A DNA stretch of 64,000 nucleotides from Paenibacillus sp. yr247 (GTDB taxonomy: Bacteria; Bacillota; Bacilli; Paenibacillales; NBRC-103111), in NCBI RefSeq assembly GCF_900103825.1, contig NZ_FNIF01000007.1, positions 1 through 64,000 of the forward strand. The letters run 5' to 3'. The position numbers were made by a program, and so were the translations under genes. The notes beneath the pieces were generated by a model. The model made no database searches, was not told the origin of the DNA, and saw only the letters and a list, made by a program, of their open reading frames with translations. Below, in pieces: positions 21,154-29,552 of the stretch; positions within the stretch are counted from its first letter, which is position 1; every line of letters begins with the position of its first letter.

Positions 21154-23256
21154 ATGTCCGAGAACGGAAACAATCGTCAGCCATCCACAGGCTCGCCACA
21201 AACGCCAAGAGATAAAGAGGTACCCGCGTCAATGCGCTGGATGCGCCGTATTAAGAAAATGTTCTCATTCCTATTCACTTCCTGCATTTTTTTGCTCATT
21301 GCCGCGGCTGGTTTTTTCCTTTATTTACGTGCTCAAACACTGCCCGTCACCAAAATGCTGCAAACCTCCCAAATGTACGATACGCATGGCGAACTCATCG
21401 ATACCTTCTATTCGGGGCAAAATCGACAGGTCGTCACACTGGGCGAAATTTCGCCTTACCTCATTAAAGCTACGCTCGCAGTCGAGGATCAGCATTTTTA
21501 TGAGCACTTTGGCGTAGATGTGAAGGCGGTTGCCCGGGCAGCCGTTGTGAATGTGCAAGCCATGGCTAAGGTGCAGGGTGCAGGCACGATTACACAGCAG
21601 CTAGCTCGGAATTTATATTTAAATCATGATCGGACTTGGTCGCGTAAAATCAAAGAAACCGTTTTTGCTATCCAAATGGAAATGCAGCTCAGTAAAGATG
21701 AGATTCTTACAAATTATTTAAATCAGATTTACTACGGTCATTCGACGTATGGTATTGAAACGGCTTCCGAGCTGTTCTTCGGCAAGCATGCCAGTGAGTT
21801 GACCTTGGCGGAGAGTGCCATGATCGCCGGAGTCCCTAAAGGACCTCGCTACTATTCGCCTTATTATGATCTAAAGAATGCGATGGATCGGCAAAAGGTG
21901 GTGCTGCAAACGATGGTGCGCAGCGGCTTCATTACACAAAGTGCCGCTGACGCCGCAGGTAAAGAGAAGCTGGCCATTCAGCCCCTCACGAAAAAGAAAG
22001 CTGCCGCAGCCCCCTATTTCCGAGATTATGTGCGAACACTGGCAACGGAAAAACTAGGTATACCTGAGGAACAGTTCGATGAGGGCGGCATTCGCATTTA
22101 CACGACACTTGATAAAAATGCCCAGCAAATCGCCGAGAGTGTCATGGCCAAGCAGCTCACAGGTAAAGCGGACCTTCAGGCCGCACTTGTGGCGATCGAC
22201 CCGAGAACAGGTGAGATTAAAGCGATGGTCGGCGGTCGCGACTATTCCGAGAATCAGTTCAACCGCGCACTCTCGAATACGAGGCAGCCGGGGTCGTCTT
22301 TTAAACCGATCGTCTATATGGTAGCTCTGGAAAATGGCTATACACCCGTGACGCAGGTGAAAAGTGAGCCGACGGTATTCACGTACGATGAAGGGCGTCA
22401 GAGGTACACACCTAGAAACTTCAACGATCAGTACGTTAATGCGAATATCGATATGCGCCAAGCGATTTCGAAATCGGATAACATCTATGCGGTGCATACG
22501 ATTCTGGATGTCGGTCCTGCGAAGGTAATTGATCTAGCTCGCAAGCTGGGCATTGCTTCTCCGATGAAGCCACTCCCATCGCTGGCTCTGGGGTCTTTCC
22601 CGGTGAGTCCGTTGGAAATGGCGTCGGCGTTCGGCACGATTGCGAATCAAGGCGTACATCAAGAAGCGACTGCGATTGTGCGTATCGAGGATGCGAACGG
22701 TACTATTCTATATGAAGCACACCCGCAAGCGGAACATGTGCTTGATCCAGCCGTCGCTTATGTGATGACGAATCTGATGGAGAGCGTATTCGAAGAGGGC
22801 GGGACAGGCAACCGCGTTGCCAGTACGATAAAGCGGCCGATTGCCGGCAAAACAGGAACGACCGACACGGACGCGTGGCTGGTCGGTTTCACACCGGAGC
22901 TCGCGACGGCTGTATGGGTCGGGTATGACAAAAGTCGGGATATCTCTAGTGTAGAATCCCACCTAGCTTCTCCTATTTTCGCGGAATTCACGGAACAAAC
23001 GCTGGAGGCGATACCGCCGAAGCTGTTCCAGATTCCTGAAGGAGTAACTAGCGTCTACATTGATCCCGTGAGCGGTAAGCTGTCCAATGAGGACTGTCCG
23101 AACTCACATCTGGAAGCATTCCTTGTTGGCACGGAGCCTACAACGTACTGCACAGGCAAACCCGCGAATCCCGCTTCGAACGATGACAAAAAGGGCACAC
23201 CAAAAAGTCAAAACGGCTCCTGGTGGAATGATCTCAAACGTTGGTGGAACGACTGA
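21154..23256 (+). CDS. pbpG: Class A penicillin-binding protein (PbpG type)
   Basis: A 700-residue bifunctional peptidoglycan synthase. A short cytoplasmic tail, one membrane segment (about 45-65), a glycosyltransferase domain with EDQHFYEHFGVD (catalytic glutamate, about 111) and GTITQQLARNLYL, and a transpeptidase domain with SSFKP (SxxK, about 382), SKSDN (SxN, about 437) and KTGTT (about 567). The position beside speE and ywhD matches B. subtilis pbpG (ywhE), which builds the spore germ-cell wall. Ribosome binding site AAAGGAGG. Confidence 0.92.
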   Translation: MSENGNNRQPSTGSPQTPRDKEVPASMRWMRRIKKMFSFLFTSCIFLLIAAAGFFLYLRAQTLPVTKMLQTSQMYDTHGELIDTFYSGQNRQVVTLGEISPYLIKATLAVEDQHFYEHFGVDVKAVARAAVVNVQAMAKVQGAGTITQQLARNLYLNHDRTWSRKIKETVFAIQMEMQLSKDEILTNYLNQIYYGHSTYGIETASELFFGKHASELTLAESAMIAGVPKGPRYYSPYYDLKNAMDRQKVVLQTMVRSGFITQSAADAAGKEKLAIQPLTKKKAAAAPYFRDYVRTLATEKLGIPEEQFDEGGIRIYTTLDKNAQQIAESVMAKQLTGKADLQAALVAIDPRTGEIKAMVGGRDYSENQFNRALSNTRQPGSSFKPIVYMVALENGYTPVTQVKSEPTVFTYDEGRQRYTPRNFNDQYVNANIDMRQAISKSDNIYAVHTILDVGPAKVIDLARKLGIASPMKPLPSLALGSFPVSPLEMASAFGTIANQGVHQEATAIVRIEDANGTILYEAHPQAEHVLDPAVAYVMTNLMESVFEEGGTGNRVASTIKRPIAGKTGTTDTDAWLVGFTPELATAVWVGYDKSRDISSVESHLASPIFAEFTEQTLEAIPPKLFQIPEGVTSVYIDPVSGKLSNEDCPNSHLEAFLVGTEPTTYCTGKPANPASNDDKKGTPKSQNGSWWNDLKRWWND

Positions 23257-23277
23257 TCCAGGGTTCCCAGAAAACAC

Positions 23278-23316
23278 AAAAAGGCAGAACTAAGCGCGTC
23301 TTAGTCTGCCTTTTTG
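23278..23316 (+). terminator. pbpG terminator
   Basis: AAAAAGGCAGAACTAAG pairs with CTTAGTCTGCCTTTTT with one bulged A; A and T tracts on either side. Confidence 0.85.
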
Positions 23317-23427
23317 CTGTCCTAGTATATGAGGTAACATACACTAGGGTCTAGTATACTCGGTTCATCTTAGCCTAACAATGGATGACACATAATGTTC
23401 ATAATCTCATTTTGTGAAAGTAGAAGC

Positions 23428-23919
23428 TTAAGAAAGTGCATCTTTCAGTGCTTGATCCGAGCGATTCCACCATTCCTCGTTGTGCGCGATCAGTTGATTT
23501 TTGAGTGCCGCCCGCTCCCCGTCTTCCAAGCCATCTAGGATGAATTTGCGTTTCATCGCAGCGTCCATTTTGTTCACGTGATCGGCTAAAATTTTCCACC
23601 CTCTGCGTGCTTCTGTATCCACTAACATTTCGCAAGCTGTCATACCAGCATAATAGGCTCCTTCTTCGGTACGGTCTACTGCGACCCAAACGATCCAAAC
23701 TTTACGGCCATTCGGAACATCTTCTTTGTTCGTTGAGAATTTGATACCCTTCTCGATCTTGCTCTTGGCATGAAGCGTACCTTCATCCAGGTAGGCTTCA
23801 TCCCCATCAATAATGACACCAGATACATTGCTCAGATCGATCGCTCCGGCACCGAATCCTTTATGGTTCACTTTGGAGCTTACTATATTTAAGGCTAGCT
23901 TCTTTTTATCCGCTTCCAT
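23428..23919 (-). CDS. ywhD: YwhD family protein
   Basis: A 163-residue soluble protein of the YwhD family, unknown function, conserved beside pbpG and speE in Bacillales. ATG at 23917-23919 (MEADKKKLALNIVSSK) is taken because GGAAGG precedes it; the longer frame to 23994 is hydrophobic and atypical. Conserved parts: GFGAGAIDLSNVSGVIIDG (about 21-39) and WVAVDRTEEGAYYAGM (about 77-92). Confidence 0.88.
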   Translation of the reverse strand: MEADKKKLALNIVSSKVNHKGFGAGAIDLSNVSGVIIDGDEAYLDEGTLHAKSKIEKGIKFSTNKEDVPNGRKVWIVWVAVDRTEEGAYYAGMTACEMLVDTEARRGWKILADHVNKMDAAMKRKFILDGLEDGERAALKNQLIAHNEEWWNRSDQALKDALS

Positions 23920-24178
23920 GAGGGCACCTTCCACTCTTCGTATTAATAAAATGACGCTTTGTTTTATTGTAGCTAAAGTCATCCTCCAGAACAAGGGCGG
24001 TTCTGCTCCGCTGCTGATGTGACCAATCTATTCATTTCCCCTCACTCCTCCTACCTCAATAGAATCTTTGATAAGCTGCTTTGTTCCTCCTTCTAACAAT
24101 TCTTTTCCATTCGCAGAAATATTCCCTAGGTTGTCTACATATACATGCTGTAGATGCTTGTTAGGCGGGGTGAATCTC

Positions 24179-26179
24179 ATGAGAGTTCTATTCAAAAACC
24201 GCAAGGTACAATGGTTCGTTGTCATGCTCCTTGCAGCAGGCACTGTCTTGCTGTCTGAAACTTTGCTCCCATCCGCAAGTAGACTGACTGTTCCAGTCGT
24301 CTCTAAGGATGAACCGTCTGCTCCGGCACCGGACATGCAGCCTTCAGATAGCGCCAAACCGTTAGAGAAGCAAACGCCAACACCGCTCAGCTATCGTATT
24401 GCGGAGTATCACATGAATGTTGCCTATACGCCTGAAACGAGGCAGCTCAAAGGGCAACAAACGCTAACGTGGGAAAATCCCGGAACCGTTCCAGTGCAAG
24501 AGCTTTACCTTCATCTCTATCCGAATGCTTTCGCCTCTAAGAAAACGACGTTTATGCGCGAATCGGGTGGAAAGCTGCGTCAAGATGAAGCCAAGACAGA
24601 TAGTATCGGCAGTATGGATTTGCTTTCTGTGAAAACGGTTGACGGAGATGACCTCAGCACTCGTATGGCTTTCGTGCAGCCCGATGACGGCAATAAGGAC
24701 GACCATACCCTGCTCAAAATCCCGTTGCTTAAGCCGGTAGGGGCCGGCGAGCAAGTCACGATCAAGACGGAATTCCTCGTCAAGCTGCCTTCTGCCTTCG
24801 CAAGAATGGGCTATGTGGATGACTTCGTCATGGCTGGACAATGGTTCCCTAAGGTTGCCGCCTATGAACGTGCAGGTACAAGGGGACGTACGGATCCAGG
24901 CTGGAATCTCCACCAATATCATGGGAATTCGGAATTTTATGCGGATTTCGGGATGTATGACGTGAAAATTCAAGTGCCGTCGAACTACATCGTAGCTGCC
25001 ACTGGGTTCCCCGTTAAGCCCGCCGTGACGGATAACGGAATGAAGACGTACCAATTTTATGCGGATGATGTACATGACTTCGCTTGGTCGGCTTCGCCTC
25101 ATTTCGTTTACGCGGAAGAACCCTTCTCCACCGCACAAATACCCGGGGTTAAGATTAAGCTCTATCTCGATCCCAATCATCAAGATTTGAAAGACCGCTA
25201 TATGTATGCTGCCAAAAAAGCACTTTCACGCTACAGCCAGTGGTACGGAACGTATCCTTATTCGACCTTGTCCATTGTCGTGCCCCCTCCGGGAGGCAAC
25301 GGTGCAGGAGGTATGGAATATCCGACTTTGGTAACTGCGTGGGGAGCTAGCGACAAGAAACCGGATCTGGAGCTGGAACGCGTCGTCGTTCATGAGATTG
25401 GACACCAGTTCTTCTATGGGCTCGTGGCTAGTAACGAATTCGAAGAAGCTTGGCTGGATGAAGGCTTTACCTCTTATGCGGAGGATAAAGTTATGGAAGC
25501 GGAATACGGGGTATCCCCTAATTTGCCTGTCGAGTCGAGCTACATTACATCCCCTCATACCCTGCAGCAGAATGCGTGGGCCTATACAGGACATGATCAA
25601 TACGCAGAAAATGTGTATACACGAGGAAAGCTCGTGCTTAAAGCTATTGAGAAAAAGGTTGGCAATAAGACGATGGACCGCATCATGCGCACCTATTTCC
25701 AGCGATGGCAATTCAAACACCCTTCTACGAAGGACTTTCAGAATGTCGTCGAAGAAGTGAGCAAAACGAAATGGGACGATTTCTTCAATGAATATGTATA
25801 CGGCGCTATGATGGTGGATTATTCCGTGGAGAGTATTCGCGTAAAATCCCTAGGCAGCATGGGGGCGGCGTCTTACGAAAGTGCGGTGCTTATCTCCAAA
25901 CGCGGCGGCAACTCGCCTGAGGTCCCCATCCAGTTCCATTTCTCTGACGGCACGATACTGGATAAATCATGGGATGGCAAAGAAAGCAGTATCGAATTCA
26001 AGTTAACCCACACCACACCTGTTGACTGGGTTCGAATTGATCCTAATTACACGCTGATATTGGAAAATAAACATATTAATAATTATATTCAAACGGAAGT
26101 GGATCCGAAGTGGAAAATCCGCCTAAATCTCGGTATCGTTCAATTCCTGCAAGCCATATTCGGCTGGGTTACCTGGTAA
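24179..26179 (+). CDS. M1 family metallopeptidase, membrane-anchored
   Basis: A 666-residue protein with an N-terminal signal anchor (about 10-28), a proline-rich linker, and a gluzincin catalytic domain: HEIGHQFFYG (zinc ligands, about 405-409) followed by EEAWLDEGFTSYAED, giving the third ligand. GGMEYPTLV resembles the GAMEN exopeptidase motif of M1 aminopeptidases. The domain faces outside the membrane. ATG at 24179 follows GGCGGGG; the longer open frame has no ribosome binding site and starts before the hydrophobic anchor. The next gene, a membrane protein, is 54 bases downstream and probably cotranscribed. Confidence 0.88.
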   Translation: MRVLFKNRKVQWFVVMLLAAGTVLLSETLLPSASRLTVPVVSKDEPSAPAPDMQPSDSAKPLEKQTPTPLSYRIAEYHMNVAYTPETRQLKGQQTLTWENPGTVPVQELYLHLYPNAFASKKTTFMRESGGKLRQDEAKTDSIGSMDLLSVKTVDGDDLSTRMAFVQPDDGNKDDHTLLKIPLLKPVGAGEQVTIKTEFLVKLPSAFARMGYVDDFVMAGQWFPKVAAYERAGTRGRTDPGWNLHQYHGNSEFYADFGMYDVKIQVPSNYIVAATGFPVKPAVTDNGMKTYQFYADDVHDFAWSASPHFVYAEEPFSTAQIPGVKIKLYLDPNHQDLKDRYMYAAKKALSRYSQWYGTYPYSTLSIVVPPPGGNGAGGMEYPTLVTAWGASDKKPDLELERVVVHEIGHQFFYGLVASNEFEEAWLDEGFTSYAEDKVMEAEYGVSPNLPVESSYITSPHTLQQNAWAYTGHDQYAENVYTRGKLVLKAIEKKVGNKTMDRIMRTYFQRWQFKHPSTKDFQNVVEEVSKTKWDDFFNEYVYGAMMVDYSVESIRVKSLGSMGAASYESAVLISKRGGNSPEVPIQFHFSDGTILDKSWDGKESSIEFKLTHTTPVDWVRIDPNYTLILENKHINNYIQTEVDPKWKIRLNLGIVQFLQAIFGWVTW

Positions 26180-26233
26180 GCTTTGCAATACGATGCCAGT
26201 TCTGCTAATGCAAAATTCTTAGGAGGGACCACT

Positions 26234-27052
26234 GTGACAACCTATATCAAATCCGGCTTGAATGCGGCTCTGCGGCAGCCTTTCGCTACGATCATCTTGT
26301 TCCTGTATCAAATGGGTTGGGGCGTCCTGCTTTATAAGCTTGCGCAGGGTGTACTGGTCCCTCTCATGCACCGCTATCCCGGCAGCGGGCAGCCGAAGGA
26401 AGCGCTGCAGCTGTTTCTAGCCGAAGGACAGTTTCAGCTGCTCAAAACCAATCTTAGTCATTCCTACCTATGGTGGCTAGCCGCTCTGCTCTTTGTTCGT
26501 ATGCTGCTTACACCGATGTTGAATAGCGGGGTCTACTATTCGCTCACCCATTCCCAGCAAAATGCTGGTTATCGCTTCTTCCGAGGCATCAAAGAGCTTA
26601 TGCTTCCATTCCTAATCGCGTATACTGTCCGAATCGCACTTTCCTTGCTGCCGCTCATTTGGCTGCTGCCCAAAGCGCAGAGGCAATTGGCACACAGCAC
26701 TTCGTATGAGGAGGCAGCCCTTCAATTGCTGCCTTGGTTTCTGGGCATGCTTGTCTATGGCTTTCTCTTACATCTGCTGTTTATGTACGTGCAATTCGCG
26801 ATTGCTGCAAAACTTAGCATTTTGTCTACCCTCATTACCTTCATTCGCTTCTCGCTTCCCATCATCGGACTTGCACTCATCCTCCTGCTCAGCTCGGGAC
26901 TATTGGCAGGGATCACAGTCGCAGCGACCTACTTATGGGCAGGTCTGGTAGCGCTAATCATTTATCAGCTTTTCCCGCTTTTCCATATCTTCATGCAAAT
27001 GTGGGCCATGACCTCCCAATATCAGCTTCTTTCTGCCAAAATGAACGGTTAA
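26234..27052 (+). CDS. Multi-pass membrane protein, unknown function
   Basis: A 272-residue hydrophobic protein with about six membrane segments, leucine- and alanine-rich. The start is GTG at 26234-26236, with GGAGGG seven bases before it, not the longer frame. No family motif recognised. It follows the M1 peptidase closely and ends before a strong terminator, so the two probably form one operon. A membrane partner or chaperone for the peptidase is one possibility, but this is a guess. Confidence 0.7.
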   Translation: MTTYIKSGLNAALRQPFATIILFLYQMGWGVLLYKLAQGVLVPLMHRYPGSGQPKEALQLFLAEGQFQLLKTNLSHSYLWWLAALLFVRMLLTPMLNSGVYYSLTHSQQNAGYRFFRGIKELMLPFLIAYTVRIALSLLPLIWLLPKAQRQLAHSTSYEEAALQLLPWFLGMLVYGFLLHLLFMYVQFAIAAKLSILSTLITFIRFSLPIIGLALILLLSSGLLAGITVAATYLWAGLVALIIYQLFPLFHIFMQMWAMTSQYQLLSAKMNG

Positions 27053-27090
27053 AAACAATAAAATTAGCTGAAATTGGCTGAAATTCCTTA

Positions 27091-27115
27091 ATCCCCTTGC
27101 GAAAGGGGATTTTTT
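27091..27115 (+). terminator. Terminator of the peptidase/membrane protein operon
   Basis: ATCCCCTT-GCG-AAAGGGGAT followed by TTTTT. Confidence 0.9.
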
Positions 27116-27225
27116 GTCTGTATAGCGAACTTTTTCACATATTTTTAGTACGAAACGCATAGAAAAGGAGGATTTTCGATGTTTATGACGAAATAGAAGG
27201 ACTAGCATCAAAATACCAAATATTT

Positions 27226-27343
27226 CATGCCGAATTCCTCATTTCTTGGGGAAACGGGGGAACCACACCGGGTGAATTGATCTTGCAAAACAGGGATCAT
27301 AGGGAACCTTCAACCGAACCCTCCAGCTAACCTCGTAGGCACC
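27226..27343 (+). promoter_or_regulatory. Cyclic di-AMP riboswitch (ydaO/yuaA type)
   Basis: Matches the ydaO-yuaA leader by its conserved blocks in order: GGGGAAACGGGGGAACCA, GGGTGAATTGATC, ATCATAGGGAACCTTCAACC, GAACCCTCCAGCTAACCTCG. TGCC (27228-27231) can pair with GGCA (27338-27341) as P1. These riboswitches turn genes off when c-di-AMP is bound and usually stand before cell-wall hydrolases or potassium transport genes, as here. The ribosome binding site (AAGGAGA) follows at once, so control could be through translation or a terminator overlapping the aptamer 3' end; I see no T tract. Confidence 0.93.
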
Positions 27344-27359
27344 GGAAGGAGACAAGCAG

Positions 27360-27833
27360 TTGAAAAAGGTTGTTACTCTTGTTTTTAGTCTTGTTTTGTT
27401 TTTGAGTATTAGCGTAGGAAGCGTTTTCGCCGCTGGGTCCGAAATGGATAACGCGGTTGATGGTCTCATTGGAACTCCCTACAAATGGGCAGGTACCACA
27501 ACCAAAGGATTTGATTGCTCAGGTTTCACAGCATACCTGTTTAATCAATTCGGGATCGATCTTCCTCACAGTTCCAAATCACAAAACCAAGAAGGCTACT
27601 GGATTGACAAAAAAGATCTTCGCAAAGGCGATCTTGTATTTTTCAACACAGATGGAAGCGGTGTTTCTCATGTAGGTATGTACCTCGGAGATGGTGAATT
27701 CGTTCACTCTGCCACAAGCCAAGGTGTTGTAAAGAATAAGTTGAGCGAGTCCTACTATGCGAAGCGGTATGTATCAGCCAGACGAGTTCTGTGGGATGAT
27801 ATCTACAATCAACTAACTGCTGAATCCAAGTAA
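27360..27833 (+). CDS. NlpC/P60 family cell-wall hydrolase
   Basis: A 157-residue secreted peptidoglycan endopeptidase. The start is TTG at 27360, seven bases after AAGGAGA. Signal peptide of about 26 residues (KKVVTLVFSLVLFLSISVGS, then FAA). One NlpC/P60 domain with catalytic cysteine in KGFDCSGFTAYL (about 55), histidine in SHVGMYLGDGEFVHS (about 103) and a third polar residue downstream. There is no SH3 or LysM binding domain. It is under the c-di-AMP riboswitch, which ties wall hydrolysis to the wall-stress/osmotic second messenger. Confidence 0.93.
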   Translation: MKKVVTLVFSLVLFLSISVGSVFAAGSEMDNAVDGLIGTPYKWAGTTTKGFDCSGFTAYLFNQFGIDLPHSSKSQNQEGYWIDKKDLRKGDLVFFNTDGSGVSHVGMYLGDGEFVHSATSQGVVKNKLSESYYAKRYVSARRVLWDDIYNQLTAESK

Positions 27834-27850
27834 ATTCTGTACGATCCATG

Positions 27851-27902
27851 AATAAAGCCCGGACAAGCCCAGCTCGAAAGAGCAGCTTTCAGGGTTTTTA
27901 TT
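27851..27902 (+). terminator. Possible terminator after the NlpC/P60 gene
   Basis: AATAAAGCCC can pair with AGGGTTTTTATT, enclosing a GCTC-GAAA-GAGC hairpin; the right arm is T-rich. Confidence 0.6.
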
Positions 27903-27926
27903 CATTTTGGAGGCAAAAGATGTAAC

Positions 27927-27955
27927 TTGACATAGCATGTGAGCCGTCCTATAAT
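27927..27955 (+). promoter_or_regulatory. Consensus sigma-A promoter for the guanidine riboswitch
   Basis: Exact TTGACA (27927-27932), 17-base spacer, exact TATAAT (27950-27955). The start site would be about 27962, just before the aptamer. Confidence 0.9.
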
Positions 27956-27969
27956 AACGGCATATCGTT

Positions 27970-28061
27970 TTCTAGGGTTCCGTGGCGTCCATCGCCAGGC
28001 TGGTCCGAGAGAAAACACACAGGCGGATACGCTGTGGTCACGGAGGGGAAAAAGCCCGGGA
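27970..28061 (+). promoter_or_regulatory. Guanidine-I riboswitch (ykkC-yxkD)
   Basis: Conserved ykkC blocks in order: TCTAGGGTTCCG, GGCTGGTCCGAGAGA, CACGGAGGGGAAAAAGCCCGGGAG. Guanidinium binding stabilises the aptamer and lets transcription pass the overlapping terminator, turning the gene on. The downstream gene is an SMR exporter, the commonest target class. Confidence 0.95.
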
Positions 28062-28099
28062 GTCATATCGCTTAGCGATATAGCTTCCAGGCTTTTTCT
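28051..28099 (+). terminator. Riboswitch expression-platform terminator
   Basis: AAGCCCGGGAG...ATCGC-TTA-GCGAT...CTTCCAGGCTTTTT: the left arm uses the aptamer's own GCCCGGGAG, so folding of the aptamer and of the terminator exclude each other. Confidence 0.85.
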
Positions 28100-28152
28100 T
28101 TTTTCTGCGGCCAAGAAGGCAGCCTAGCAAAGTTCAAGAGGAGTGATTCATC

Positions 28153-28473
28153 ATGGGATGGTTGTATCTAGTCATTGCAGGTGTTTTCGAGGTGGTATGG
28201 GCCATCTCGTTGAAGTCTTCCAATGGTTTTACGCGTCTAATTCCTTCCAGCATTACCATTGCAGGCATGGTGGTAAGCTTTTATTTTCTTGCTGTCGCAA
28301 CGAAAACTCTCCCCATCGGAACAGCCTACGCGGCTTGGACAGGAATTGGCGCTGTAGGGGCGATTGTTATTGGCACTCTTTTTCTCGATGAACCTATCAG
28401 TTTAACGCGGATCTTGTTTATGATCCTGATCCTGGTTGGCGTTCTCGGCCTTAAATTTACTTCCGGACATTAG
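28153..28473 (+). CDS. gdx: Guanidinium exporter, SMR family (Gdx/SugE)
   Basis: A 106-residue, four-helix small multidrug resistance protein that works as a dual-topology dimer and exchanges guanidinium for protons. The essential glutamate is in AGVFEVVWAISLKSS (residue 13), with WxxxLKxS and GTAYAAWTGIGAVG typical of the Gdx/SugE branch and not of EmrE-like drug pumps. The upstream guanidine-I riboswitch confirms the substrate class. Ribosome binding site AAGAGGAG precedes the ATG at the proper distance. Confidence 0.94.
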   Translation: MGWLYLVIAGVFEVVWAISLKSSNGFTRLIPSSITIAGMVVSFYFLAVATKTLPIGTAYAAWTGIGAVGAIVIGTLFLDEPISLTRILFMILILVGVLGLKFTSGH

Positions 28474-28595
28474 GGAGCAGAGCCCAACCATATACAATCG
28501 CTAAGCAATTGTATAGCTAACATACCAGAAGCTGCTGCCGACAAATATATGCAAATGCTGAGAATGAGGCTTAAATATATCGTCTAGTTCTTCGC

Positions 28596-29552
28596 TTACA
28601 TCAACTGACGTTCGCTGCCGAAGCGGCGCTTGAGTTGGGTTAAGAAGAACTGCAGCGATAGGAACAACAAAGCGAAGCTGGTCCCTACGCTCAAAATAAT
28701 CCAAGGATGCAGCCTAATGTACCTTGAGCCATAGGCGATAAGCGATAACCATTCTCCCGATGTCGTGATGGTGATCGAATATCCGGCATCTGCGTCGCCA
28801 ATTGCCTCTGTACCTCCCAACACAATATTAAAGACGGCCAGCTGTCCGAGCAAGAAGAGCACCTGCATGAACTCGCTAAGGAAGATGAACAGAATTTCAT
28901 TTCGCATGCAGGGAATCAAATGTCGCACCGTTCGATGGAAGACAGAGCCGCCCATCAAGCGGGACGCTTCTATAAATAATTTTTCATTATAAAAGCGTGT
29001 CCGTTCAGCCACTTGATGGGCTAGCGGGAATACACCAATGAACGTAACCAGGATAACGAAAGTAGCGGAGAACAGCAGCTGGTAATGAGGGTCTGCCTTC
29101 ATCCACTGATCAAGCCGCAGCCCGAAATACATACCAGCTAAAGGCGGAAATAGGAAAACAAAAGCGGGTACAGAGGCAATAACCCACTGCATAGAGCTTA
29201 AAATGCCCCATCCTTTGCCCGTGATCCCGCTCCACAATCCCCAAGGAAGTGCAAAAACAAAGCGAAGTAAGGTTAACACTAGCGCCATCCCCAGCGTGTA
29301 TTTCAATCCGTTCAGCAGTAAGCTGAGTATATCAAAGCCCCGATGATCGGTACCCAGCAGGAAGGTGCTGTTCGGCGCGTACGGCGGGATGCTGTATCGT
29401 GTTTTACCGTCTTCTTGATATTGGATCATATTAATCTTGTCATTCGGTGAGATCCCATGCGGCTTGAGCCAAGTGCCGAAAATCATGACAAGCAGGATAA
29501 GAACGATAAGGCCAATCGAACAGTAGTAAGCGGCTGATGAGCGTTTCATCAT
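28596..29552 (-). CDS. Opp/Dpp-type ABC transporter permease (second subunit)
   Basis: A 318-residue permease with about six membrane segments and a binding-protein-dependent transport domain; the EAA-like loop is near EKLFIEASRLMGGSVFHRTVRHLIP (coupling-helix region). The N-terminus has the OppC-type extracytoplasmic loop with FLLGTDHRGFDILSLL. Its start overlaps the stop of the OppB-like gene by four bases. No substrate-binding protein or ATPase genes lie nearby, so it must borrow them or has lost them. Substrate unknown. Confidence 0.85.
   Translation of the reverse strand: MMKRSSAAYYCSIGLIVLILLVMIFGTWLKPHGISPNDKINMIQYQEDGKTRYSIPPYAPNSTFLLGTDHRGFDILSLLLNGLKYTLGMALVLTLLRFVFALPWGLWSGITGKGWGILSSMQWVIASVPAFVFLFPPLAGMYFGLRLDQWMKADPHYQLLFSATFVILVTFIGVFPLAHQVAERTRFYNEKLFIEASRLMGGSVFHRTVRHLIPCMRNEILFIFLSEFMQVLFLLGQLAVFNIVLGGTEAIGDADAGYSITITTSGEWLSLIAYGSRYIRLHPWIILSVGTSFALLFLSLQFFLTQLKRRFGSERQLM

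Noticed and set aside
24464-25183. 239-codon minus-strand ORF
   Set aside because: Antisense to the M1 peptidase gene, no ribosome binding site and no recognisable domain.
28474-28595. Hairpin ATACAAT...ATTGTAT as a terminator or member of the palindrome arrays
   Set aside because: It lacks a T tract and its centre (CGCTAAGC) is unlike the array units.
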